Source of the DNA: Dysgonomonas sp.
GTDB taxonomy: Bacteria; Bacteroidota; Bacteroidia; Bacteroidales; Dysgonomonadaceae
NCBI GenBank assembly: GCA_030151105.1
Contig: JASLEN010000199.1
Coordinates: 1 to 5,699, forward strand
DNA: 5,699 bases
Direction: 5' to 3'
Shown: piece by piece, positions 1 through 5,699 of the stretch
Layout: each line of letters begins with the position of its first letter
Numbering within the stretch: the stretch's first letter is position 1
The notes under the pieces: generated by a model
Told to the model about the DNA's origin: nothing
Databases searched by the model: none
Seen by the model: the letters and a program-made list of their open reading frames with translations, nothing else
Program-made: the position numbers and the translations under genes

Positions 1-1
1 G

Positions 2-103
2 GCTGGAAAATCATATACATTACAAATTCCTACGCAAGAGTCTTTATACTATAGCAAAGAGGCTCCAAAGGTGCATAACAAGGCTTGGGTGACTTTGGAA
101 TAA
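2..103 (+). CDS. C-terminal tail of an unrecognised protein (partial, 5' end outside window)
   Basis: The frame starting at base 2 stays open for 33 codons and ends in TAA at 101-103, directly followed by TAG at 104-106. Tandem stops are typical of a true gene end. The tail contains the stretch SYTLQIPTQESLYYSKEAP and finishes with KAWVTLE. The other two + frames close sooner (stops at 52-54 and near 90), and the minus strand shows no better frame. The alternation of hydrophobic and polar residues suits beta strands at the end of an extracytoplasmic domain, but that is only an impression. I do not recognise the family, and too little is visible to name a function. It lies 122 bp before uvrA, so co-transcription is possible but not shown. 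Confidence 0.55.
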   Translation, partial: AGKSYTLQIPTQESLYYSKEAPKVHNKAWVTLE

Positions 104-129
104 TAGACACACCCAATACTTATTTTTTT

Positions 130-144
130 AAGTTCTAAGAACTT
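130..144. repeat. 15-bp perfect palindrome upstream of uvrA
   Basis: AAGTTCT (130-136) and AGAACTT (138-144) are exact reverse complements around a single A. The element lies 26 bp after the stop of the preceding gene and 81 bp before the uvrA ATG. A run of seven T residues precedes it (123-129). As RNA it could fold into a 6-bp stem with a UAA loop, but only a broken U-rich stretch follows, so it would be a weak terminator at best. As DNA, the GTTC-N3-GAAC core looks like a binding site for a dimeric regulator. UvrA genes are under LexA control in many bacteria, which makes an operator plausible, but the sequence is not a LexA box I know. Confidence 0.6.
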
Positions 145-225
145 GTGTTATTATTCATTTTCAACAAGATTTAATTCGATGTCTTTTTTGAAGTGAATAA
201 TCAGATACTTCCTTTATAATAAAGA

Positions 226-3060
226 ATGGCAAATATATTAGACGATAGAGAGACTATAAATGTGTACGGCGCGCGTGTGCACAATTTGAAAGATATAGAT
301 GTAGAAATTCCACGCGACTCGCTTGTTGTTATTACGGGGCTGAGTGGTAGTGGAAAATCTTCATTAGCATTTGATACAATTTTTGCAGAAGGGCAGAGAC
401 GATACATTGAGACCTTTTCAGCCTATGCTCGAAACTTCTTAGGAGGAATGGAGCGTCCAGATGTGGACAAAATTACGGGGTTGAGTCCTGTGATTTCGAT
501 TGAGCAAAAAACGACTAATCGAAATCCTCGTTCTACGGTGGGTACAACAACCGAGATTTATGACTTCTTGCGTCTGTTGTATGCTCGTGCAGGTGATGCT
601 TTTTCTTACCTTTCGGGTGAGAAAATGGTGAAATATACTGAAGAGCAAATCTTAGAACTTATTATGGAACAATATATTGGTAAGCGTATCTATTTGCTTG
701 CTCCCGTTGTTCGTAATAGGAAAGGACACTACAAAGAGTTGTTTGAGCAAGTGAGCAAAAAAGGTTACTTGACGGTTCGTGTAGATGGTGTTATCAGAGA
801 GATTCTGCCAGGAATGCGAGTGGACAGATATAAGAACCACAGCATCGAAGTCTTGATAGACAAAATGAAAGTGTCTAATAAATTTGAAGACAACTTGAAG
901 AAAAGTCTCCGCACAGCCATGAAGATGGGCGAAGGCTTGGTAATGATTCAAGATGTGGATACAGATGAGGTTCGTCACTTTAGTCGAGAGCTGATGTGTC
1001 CTAGTACTGGCTTATCATATAGCGAGCCTGCTCCGCACAATTTTTCGTTCAACTCTCCTTATGGATCTTGTCCAAAGTGTAAAGGTTTAGGTTTGGTAAA
1101 TCAAATAGATATTGAGAAAATTGTACCCAAGCCTAATGTGAGTATCTACGCAGGTGGAATTGCTCCACTTGGCAAGTATAAGAATTCGCTTTTCTTTTGG
1201 CAGATAGAAGCTATTTGCGAAAAATATGGAGTAACGATCAAAACGCCAATCAAGGATTTGCCACAAGAAGCACTTGATGATATTGTATTTGGAACAGATG
1301 AACGTTTGCAGATAAAAAATGAATCGTTGGGAAATTCCAATTACATGGTTGCTTTTGAGGGTGTTGCTAAGTATATCAATATGCAGCAAGATAGCGAAGC
1401 ATCGGCAACAGCTCAAAAATGGGCAGAACAATTTATAAAAACAGACGTTTGTCCCGAATGTAAAGGGCAACGACTAAATAAGGAGGCGCTTCATTATAAA
1501 ATAAATGACAAAAATATTGCTGATTTGGCAGAGATGGATATCCAAACATTATTTGATTGGATACAAGATCTTGATCAGCATATCTCCGAAAAGCAAAAAA
1601 CAATAGCAGAAGAAATCAAGAAAGAGATTGTTTCTCGACTTGCTTTTCTCCTGAATGTAGGACTCAATTACTTGTCACTCAATAGACCATCTGTAAGTTT
1701 GTCGGGTGGTGAAAGTCAACGTATTCGTTTGGCTACGCAGATTGGTTCTCAACTTGTGAATGTATTATATATATTGGATGAGCCTAGTATTGGGTTGCAT
1801 CAGCGAGACAATGATAGATTGATTGATTCTCTTAAAAAATTGAGGGATACGGGTAACTCTGTGGTTGTGGTAGAGCATGACAAGGATATTATGTTAGATG
1901 CCGACTACATTGTAGATATGGGACCTCATGCTGGAAGGCGTGGAGGAAAAGTCGTATTTGCAGGAACACCGCAGGAGATGATGGCTTCTAATACGCTCAC
2001 TTCCGACTACTTGAATGGTAGAAAAGAAATTGAAGTTCCATCCACTCGTCGCAAAGGTAACGGACAGATCATAACGATAAAAGGAGCTACAGGGCATAAT
2101 CTGAAGAATGTAACTGCAAGTTTCCCACTCAATACATTTATATGTGTAACTGGAGTTTCGGGAAGTGGTAAGTCTAGCTTGATAAATGGAACATTGCAAC
2201 CGATTCTGAGCCAGCATCTATATCGCTCGCTCAGAGATCCTCTTCCTTACAAAAGTATCCAAGGAATAGAGTTGGTAGATAAAATTATCACCGTGGATCA
2301 GTCTCCAATAGGACGAACTCCTCGCTCCAATCCTGCAACATACACAGGTGTGTTTGGCGATATTCGAAATCTGTATGTCAATCTTCCAGAATCTAAAATA
2401 CGAGGTTACAAAGCAGGGCGTTTTTCATTCAACGTGAAGGGAGGACGTTGCGAGGTATGTAGTGGAAGTGGATACAAGACGATAGAAATGAACTTCTTGC
2501 CAGATGTTTTTGTGCCTTGCGAAGAGTGTCATGGCAAAAGATATAATAGAGAAACCCTAGAGGTAAGATTTAAAGGGAAATCAATTGCAGATGTTTTGGA
2601 TATGACTATCAATATGGCAGTTGAGTTTTTTGAGAGTGTACCTACCATTTTGAATAAGGTGAAAGTGCTCCAAGAGGTGGGGTTAGGTTATATCAAATTG
2701 GGGCAACCATCTACAACTTTATCGGGAGGAGAGAGTCAGCGTATAAAATTAGCCTCAGAGCTTGCGAAAATTGACACAGGAAATACGATATATATCCTCG
2801 ATGAGCCAACAACTGGACTTCATTTCGAAGATATTCGTGTACTATTGGGAGTTCTAAACAAATTGGTTGATAGAGGAAATACAATAATTGTTATTGAGCA
2901 CAACCAAGATATTATCAAAAGTGCTGACTATATTATAGATATAGGACCTGATGGCGGAATAGGCGGGGGCACAGTTGTAGGTGTAGGGACTCCTGAAGAG
3001 ATAGTTGCCAAAAAGGTCGGCTTCACCGCAAAATATTTGGAGAGAGAATTGAGTAGTTAA
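226..3060 (+). CDS. uvrA: UvrA, excinuclease ABC subunit A
   Basis: UvrA is the cytoplasmic ATPase that finds bulky DNA lesions as a dimer and loads UvrB, starting nucleotide excision repair. At 944 residues it matches the family length (E. coli about 940). Two ABC ATPase units are visible. Unit I has Walker A GLSGSGKS at 38-45, signature LSGGESQ at 492-498, Walker B LDEPS with D518/E519 and switch His551. Unit II has Walker A GVSGSGKS at 643-650, signature 832-838 and Walker B D859/E860. Zinc-type CxxC pairs lie at 282/285 and 409/412 in unit I, split by the insertion domain, and at 742/745 and 765/768 in unit II. An earlier site reads CPSTG (C258), where E. coli has CPICG, so the second Cys is missing. 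The UvrB-binding region should be roughly residues 130-255. The ATG at 226 is followed directly by conserved N-terminal sequence; no Shine-Dalgarno is seen. No clear promoter was found in the 122-bp gap upstream. Confidence 0.98.
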   Translation: MANILDDRETINVYGARVHNLKDIDVEIPRDSLVVITGLSGSGKSSLAFDTIFAEGQRRYIETFSAYARNFLGGMERPDVDKITGLSPVISIEQKTTNRNPRSTVGTTTEIYDFLRLLYARAGDAFSYLSGEKMVKYTEEQILELIMEQYIGKRIYLLAPVVRNRKGHYKELFEQVSKKGYLTVRVDGVIREILPGMRVDRYKNHSIEVLIDKMKVSNKFEDNLKKSLRTAMKMGEGLVMIQDVDTDEVRHFSRELMCPSTGLSYSEPAPHNFSFNSPYGSCPKCKGLGLVNQIDIEKIVPKPNVSIYAGGIAPLGKYKNSLFFWQIEAICEKYGVTIKTPIKDLPQEALDDIVFGTDERLQIKNESLGNSNYMVAFEGVAKYINMQQDSEASATAQKWAEQFIKTDVCPECKGQRLNKEALHYKINDKNIADLAEMDIQTLFDWIQDLDQHISEKQKTIAEEIKKEIVSRLAFLLNVGLNYLSLNRPSVSLSGGESQRIRLATQIGSQLVNVLYILDEPSIGLHQRDNDRLIDSLKKLRDTGNSVVVVEHDKDIMLDADYIVDMGPHAGRRGGKVVFAGTPQEMMASNTLTSDYLNGRKEIEVPSTRRKGNGQIITIKGATGHNLKNVTASFPLNTFICVTGVSGSGKSSLINGTLQPILSQHLYRSLRDPLPYKSIQGIELVDKIITVDQSPIGRTPRSNPATYTGVFGDIRNLYVNLPESKIRGYKAGRFSFNVKGGRCEVCSGSGYKTIEMNFLPDVFVPCEECHGKRYNRETLEVRFKGKSIADVLDMTINMAVEFFESVPTILNKVKVLQEVGLGYIKLGQPSTTLSGGESQRIKLASELAKIDTGNTIYILDEPTTGLHFEDIRVLLGVLNKLVDRGNTIIVIEHNQDIIKSADYIIDIGPDGGIGGGTVVGVGTPEEIVAKKVGFTAKYLERELSS

Positions 3061-3116
3061 AATTTAGGAAAAAAGAAATTTATCTCATTAAAATTCCCCA
3101 ATTAACCGTATTTTTT

Positions 3117-3146
3117 TTGTGGTTATTAAATTATATTCTATATTTG
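3117..3146 (+). promoter_or_regulatory. Bacteroidota-type promoter for tpx
   Basis: The -33 element TTG (3117-3119) and a perfect -7 element TATATTTG (3139-3146) are separated by 19 bp, matching the Bacteroidota consensus TTG-N19-21-TAnnTTTG. Transcription would begin near 3150, giving a leader of about 25 nt before the tpx ATG at 3175. A T-rich run (3111-3118) overlaps the -33 element. I saw no obvious operator palindrome around it. Confidence 0.8.
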
Positions 3147-3174
3147 TATTAGATCAAAATTACAGAATTCAATT

Positions 3175-3675
3175 ATGGCTAAAATAACATTCAAAGGTAC
3201 AGAAGTGAATACTTCAGGCAACTTGCCTAAAGTAGGAGACAAAGCTCTAGCTTTTACGTTAGTGAAAGGTGATTTGTCAGAAGTGGTACTATCTGATCTG
3301 AAAGGAAAAAATATTGTTCTTAATATTTTCCCTAGCATTGATACAGGTGTTTGTGCAACTTCTGTTCGTAAATTTAATAAAGAAGCTTCGAGCTTAAAAA
3401 ATACAGTAGTATTGGCAGTTTCAGCGGATCTTCCGTTTGCAAGCGGTCGTTTTTGTACTACAGAGGGAATCGAAAATGTAGAACCAGCTTCTGTATTTAG
3501 AAACCCAGAATTTGCAAAAGATTACGGAATTTTGATGACTGATGGTCCTCTAAAAGGTTTACTTGCTAGAGCCGTTGTAGTTATCAATCCCGAAGGAAAT
3601 ATATCGTACACGGAGTTAGTTCCTGAAATTGGGCAAGAGCCTAATTATCAGACTGCAATTAACTCTATTGTGTAG
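3175..3675 (+). CDS. tpx: Tpx, thiol peroxidase (2-Cys atypical peroxiredoxin)
   Basis: Tpx reduces hydrogen peroxide and alkyl hydroperoxides and is recycled by thioredoxin. The 166-residue product aligns by eye along its whole length with E. coli Tpx (168 residues). The active-site block FPSIDTGVC places the peroxidatic Cys at 60, with Thr57 of the T-x-x-C motif. The resolving Cys is C94 in the SADLPFA..RFC block, so this is the two-cysteine form making an intramolecular disulfide. The conserved GPLKGLLARAVVVI segment carries Arg132, which shapes the peroxidatic site. There is no signal peptide, so a cytoplasmic location is expected unless the family is exported by another route. The ATG at 3175 fits the family start; the leader is AT-rich without a Shine-Dalgarno. 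A consensus promoter lies upstream and a strong terminator downstream, so it can be a single-gene unit. In other Bacteroidales tpx belongs to the peroxide response, often through OxyR; this window does not show that directly. Confidence 0.97.
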   Translation: MAKITFKGTEVNTSGNLPKVGDKALAFTLVKGDLSEVVLSDLKGKNIVLNIFPSIDTGVCATSVRKFNKEASSLKNTVVLAVSADLPFASGRFCTTEGIENVEPASVFRNPEFAKDYGILMTDGPLKGLLARAVVVINPEGNISYTELVPEIGQEPNYQTAINSIV

Positions 3676-3699
3676 TTTTGTAAAGTTTGTGTTAAGGTT

Positions 3700-3741
3700 G
3701 GAAAGTCTGCGAAGTTGATTTTGCGGACTTTCTTTTTATTT
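3700..3741 (+). terminator. Intrinsic terminator of tpx
   Basis: GAAAGTCTGC (3701-3710) pairs with GCGGACTTTC (3723-3732) over 10 bp with one T-G wobble, around a 12-nt loop that can close further. The stem is followed at once by TTTTT (3733-3737) and then ATTT. It sits 25 bp after the tpx stop codon. It should separate tpx from the secreted-protein gene downstream. Confidence 0.9.
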
Positions 3742-3752
3742 AACAAATCGTA

Positions 3753-3772
3753 AATTGATTTTTAAATCAATT
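3753..3772. repeat. Perfect 9-bp inverted repeat before the secreted-protein gene
   Basis: AATTGATTT (3753-3761) and AAATCAATT (3764-3772) are exact reverse complements with a 2-bp spacer TT. It starts 11 bp after the tpx terminator and ends 40 bp before the ATG at 3813. The stem is almost all A/T, so a stable RNA hairpin is unlikely; a DNA operator, or chance in AT-rich sequence, are the main options. The TTG of a possible -33 element (3755-3757) lies inside the left arm. Confidence 0.55.
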
Positions 3773-3788
3773 ATTTTCACTAAGTTTA
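3755..3788 (+). promoter_or_regulatory. Possible weak promoter for the secreted-protein gene
   Basis: TAAGTTTA (3781-3788) matches seven of eight positions of a TAnnTTTG -7 element, lacking only the final G. The nearest TTG upstream is at 3755-3757, giving a 23-bp spacer, longer than the usual 19-21. A start near 3792 would leave about a 20-nt leader. The gene must have some promoter here because a strong terminator precedes it, but this exact placement is tentative. Confidence 0.3.
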
Positions 3789-3812
3789 CAAATCATATTA
3801 CACAAACAGTTG

Positions 3813-4295
3813 ATGAAAAAGACATTACTATTCTTCTTTTTGGCAGTTGCTCTAAACTTGAGTGCATCATCTTCCGATGCAGACAGTACCAAATATTCAA
3901 TTCATATCATTGATTACAGTTCGTCTTGGACGAGCTCTATGCATTATATTATTGATGATGAACTAAAAATAGAGGAAATAGATAACGTTGACAAAAAAGT
4001 TATTAAGGTTTATAATCACCGTCAGTTATTTGGCAAAGAGAAAAATGCTATAAGAAAATATATAAGCCTTTTCGTGAATATAGATTTGCTTGACGAATAT
4101 GTAAATAGACTGCCTGGTGATAGAAATCAGAAAAGAATAAATATTCAATATGGTGATGTCTCCAAGTCTTATTTCATTTCCAATACCTATCAGCAAGATA
4201 TTGCAGGTCTGATAATCTTTCTGAATAGCATTATCCCAGAACAAAGAAAAATGAAAGAGTTTGTGGATCCCAACAAACCTGTGACTAAAAAATAG
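3813..4295 (+). CDS. Small secreted protein of unknown function
   Basis: I do not recognise this 160-residue protein. It begins MKKTLLFFFLAVALNLSA, a clear Sec signal: two lysines, a hydrophobic core at about 5-16, and small residues at 17-21 where signal peptidase I could cut, most simply after Ala18. There is no lipobox cysteine, and the whole protein has no cysteine at all, so it is likely soluble in the periplasm or exported, not a lipoprotein. The mature part is polar, with a Ser-rich start, a charged middle (DDELKIEEIDNVDKK, about 48-62), and mixed helix/strand-like segments, ending in a basic tail PVTKK. No second membrane segment is seen. The frame also has an in-frame TTG at 3810, but ATG at 3813 leads straight into the signal peptide and is the better start. 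It stands alone between the tpx terminator and the prfA promoter, so context gives no function. Confidence 0.8.
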   Translation: MKKTLLFFFLAVALNLSASSSDADSTKYSIHIIDYSSSWTSSMHYIIDDELKIEEIDNVDKKVIKVYNHRQLFGKEKNAIRKYISLFVNIDLLDEYVNRLPGDRNQKRINIQYGDVSKSYFISNTYQQDIAGLIIFLNSIIPEQRKMKEFVDPNKPVTKK

Positions 4296-4394
4296 CTGTC
4301 GCTTATTGTAGATAATTATATTCAATGGAACTCAGGTTTTATTGGATTATATTTTGCGTCAGTATGCAAAGTTGATTAGAAAGTAATTCTATTG

Positions 4395-4411
4395 GTGCAA
4401 CTTGCACTTTT
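4395..4411 (+). terminator. Short palindrome with T tail, possible weak terminator
   Basis: GTGCAA (4395-4400) and TTGCAC (4402-4407) are exact reverse complements around one C, followed by TTTT (4408-4411). As RNA it would form a 5-bp stem with a 3-nt loop and a short U tail, a minimal terminator about 100 nt after the stop of the secreted-protein gene. The alternative is a regulator site, since it lies 47 bp before the prfA -7 element. Confidence 0.35.
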
Positions 4412-4453
4412 AGATAAAAGATAGGTAAAGAATACTTATTAGTCTTTTTTATG

Positions 4454-4461
4454 TACCTTTG
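4454..4461 (+). promoter_or_regulatory. Bacteroidota -7 promoter element for prfA
   Basis: TACCTTTG is a perfect TAnnTTTG element, placed 23 bp before the prfA ATG at 4485, so transcription should begin about 19-20 nt upstream of the start codon. The -33 side is poor: no TTG sits at the 19-21 bp spacing, only A/T-rich sequence with a TTA at 4436-4438. The call rests on the -7 match and its position. Confidence 0.65.
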
Positions 4462-4484
4462 CACTCAAATTAAGAAAGTAGAAA

Positions 4485-5570
4485 ATGGCAGACAATTCCT
4501 TATTAAGTAAATTAGATGCATTAGTTATTCGATTTGAAGAAATTGGGAAACTGATAACGGATCCTGGAGTGATAGCAGACATGAAGCGTTTTGTGAAGCT
4601 AAGCAAGGAGTATCGTGATTTGGAAAAAATAGCCAATGCACATCGAGAATATAAGCAGCTTTTGGATAGTATTGCCGAAGCACGAGAGATATTAGATACC
4701 GAGAATGATGCAGATTTCAGAGAGATTGCTAAGGAGGAATTGGAAGAGGGGAATGCACGATTGCCACTCTTGGAAGAAGAGATAAAATTGCTGTTACTTC
4801 CTGCCGATCCAGAAGATAGCAAAAATGCTATTGTGGAAATTAGAGGTGGAACTGGTGGCGATGAGGCTGCACTTTTTGCAGGCGATTTGTATCGTATGTA
4901 TGTTAGATATTGCGAAACAAAGGGCTGGAAAGTGGAGACAACTGACTATACGGAAGGAACTTCGGGTGGCTATAAGGAAATTATCTTCACAGTCACAGGC
5001 GAAGGCGTATATGGAATTCTGAAGTATGAGTCGGGTGTACATCGAGTACAACGTATTCCATCTACTGAGACTCAAGGACGTGTGCATACGTCAGCAGCTA
5101 CGGTGGCAGTATTGCCAGAGGCTGAGGAGTTTGATGTGGAGGTTAAAGAATCGGATATTCGAGTGGATACCTTTTGTGCATCTGGTAATGGTGGACAGTC
5201 GGTGAATACGACTTATTCGGCAGTTAGACTTGTACATATTCCAACAGGAATAATGGTGCAATGTCAAGATGAGAAGTCGCAGATAAAAAATAAGGCTAAG
5301 GCGCTTGTAGAGCTTCGTAGCCGTATCTATAATATGGAATATCAAAAGTATTTGGACGATATTACTTCCAAGCGTAAGACAATGGTTTCTACGGGGGATA
5401 GATCGGCTAAAATACGAACTTATAATTATCCTCAAGGAAGGGTTACAGATCATAGAATCAATGAGACAATACATAATCTTTCTAACTATGTGGATGGTGA
5501 TATTCAACATATGCTCGATATGCTGATTATTGCAGAAAATGCTGAACGTATGAAAGCGAGCGAGTTATAA
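4485..5570 (+). CDS. prfA: RF1, peptide chain release factor 1
   Basis: RF1 reads UAA and UAG in the ribosomal A site and triggers release of the finished peptide. The 361-residue product matches the family length (E. coli 360). The N-terminal third (about 1-105) is rich in charged heptad-like helices, as in domain 1. Domain 2 carries the stop-codon reading motif as Pro192-Ser193-Thr194, the PxT form that marks RF1; RF2 has SPF here. The catalytic loop is GNGGQ with GGQ at 236-238; Gln238 is the residue methylated by PrmC. The following VNTTYSAVRLVHIPTG and the later KTMVSTGDRSAKIRTYNYPQ block are conserved family sequence. PxT plus the full N-terminal domain rules out RF2, and stalled-ribosome hydrolases such as ArfB lack those parts. 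No in-frame stop or programmed frameshift is seen. The ATG at 4485 fits the family start. A Bacteroidota -7 element lies just upstream, and pyrF begins 11 bp downstream, suggesting a shared operon. Confidence 0.97.
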   Translation: MADNSLLSKLDALVIRFEEIGKLITDPGVIADMKRFVKLSKEYRDLEKIANAHREYKQLLDSIAEAREILDTENDADFREIAKEELEEGNARLPLLEEEIKLLLLPADPEDSKNAIVEIRGGTGGDEAALFAGDLYRMYVRYCETKGWKVETTDYTEGTSGGYKEIIFTVTGEGVYGILKYESGVHRVQRIPSTETQGRVHTSAATVAVLPEAEEFDVEVKESDIRVDTFCASGNGGQSVNTTYSAVRLVHIPTGIMVQCQDEKSQIKNKAKALVELRSRIYNMEYQKYLDDITSKRKTMVSTGDRSAKIRTYNYPQGRVTDHRINETIHNLSNYVDGDIQHMLDMLIIAENAERMKASEL

Positions 5571-5581
5571 TCAAATATATA

Positions 5582-5699
5582 ATGACAAGAGAACAACTTT
5601 TTGAGAATATCAAGAGTAAAAAATCCTTCCTTTGTGTGGGGCTTGATACTGATATTAGTAAATTACCTGAAGCATTACTTGAGGATCCCGATCCCATTT
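5582..5699 (+). CDS. pyrF: PyrF, orotidine 5'-phosphate decarboxylase (partial, 3' end outside window)
   Basis: PyrF converts orotidine monophosphate to UMP, the last step of de novo pyrimidine synthesis. Only the first 39 codons are present. They begin MTREQLFENIKSKKSFLCVG and reach the GLDTD motif at 20-24, whose first Asp (D22) belongs to the conserved first strand of the TIM barrel that contacts the nucleotide. The long N-terminal helix and LCVGLDTD resemble the longer type of PyrF (about 270 residues) found in Bacteroidota and some other phyla, rather than the short E. coli type; this is from memory of the family. The catalytic Asp-Lys-Asp region lies beyond the window. The ATG sits 11 bp after the prfA stop, with no promoter or terminator between, so translation of the pair from one mRNA is likely. 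No Shine-Dalgarno is visible. Confidence 0.92.
   Translation, partial: MTREQLFENIKSKKSFLCVGLDTDISKLPEALLEDPDPI

Noticed and set aside
215..220. TATAAT, identical to the sigma-70 -10 consensus, before uvrA
   Set aside because: It ends 5 bp before the ATG, so transcription would start inside the gene, and Bacteroidota primary sigma factor uses TAnnTTTG instead.
439..978. Open frames on the minus strand inside uvrA
   Set aside because: They lie antisense to a complete, highly conserved gene, have no recognisable domains, and their compositions look like shadows of the coding strand. The same applies to antisense frames within tpx, the secreted-protein gene and prfA.
3103..3125. TAACC / GGTTA hairpin after uvrA as a terminator
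   Set aside because: Only 5 bp with a 13-nt loop, the T run lies in the loop and not after the stem, and it overlaps the -33 element of the tpx promoter.
3810..3812. TTG as the start codon of the secreted-protein gene
   Set aside because: The adjacent in-frame ATG at 3813 begins a standard signal peptide; TTG adds one residue with no supporting signal.
4353..4370. TTTGC / GCAAA hairpin in the gap before prfA
   Set aside because: A 5-bp stem with an 8-nt loop and no T tail; expected by chance in AT-rich sequence.
4325..4375. Short open frame of 16 codons starting at ATG 4325
   Set aside because: Too short, no recognisable product, and no promoter or conserved feature to support translation.
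4825..5022. A 65-codon + strand frame inside prfA
   Set aside because: It is out of frame with prfA in its most conserved part and has no family resemblance; an overlapping gene is not supported.

Overview
The window reads as an ordinary housekeeping stretch from a low-GC member of the Bacteroidota, most likely order Bacteroidales. The reasons are promoter elements of the Bacteroidota TTG / TAnnTTTG type in front of tpx and prfA, no Shine-Dalgarno sequence before any start codon, UvrA and RF1 sequence details that I associate with this phylum, and a prfA-pyrF gene pair that recurs in Bacteroidales. The genus cannot be set from the sequence alone. All recognised genes lie on the + strand, and I see no mobile element, CRISPR array, tRNA or rRNA.

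Layout: (1) 2-103, the C-terminal tail of an unrecognised protein ending in tandem stops; (2) 104-225, an intergenic gap with a 15-bp palindrome; (3) 226-3060, uvrA, complete, the damage-recognition ATPase of nucleotide excision repair; (4) 3061-3174, a gap carrying a near-ideal Bacteroidota promoter; (5) 3175-3675, tpx, a complete thiol peroxidase, followed by a strong intrinsic terminator at 3700-3741; (6) 3743-3812, an AT-rich gap with a perfect 9-bp inverted repeat; (7) 3813-4295, a small secreted protein of unknown function; (8) 4296-4484, a gap with a short GC-richer palindrome and the prfA -7 element; (9) 4485-5570, prfA, complete, peptide chain release factor 1; (10) 5582-5699, the start of pyrF, cut by the window edge.

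Functionally there are at least three transcription units. uvrA and tpx sit together and both deal with genotoxic or oxidative damage, but tpx has its own promoter and terminator, so it can be expressed alone. The secreted protein has its own upstream region. prfA and pyrF are 11 bp apart and probably form one operon, joining translation termination to the last step of UMP synthesis by position only; no mechanistic link is implied.

I found no convincing new biological system. The items most worth checking are the three intergenic palindromes, the unrecognised secreted protein, and the missing second cysteine in the first CxxC of UvrA.
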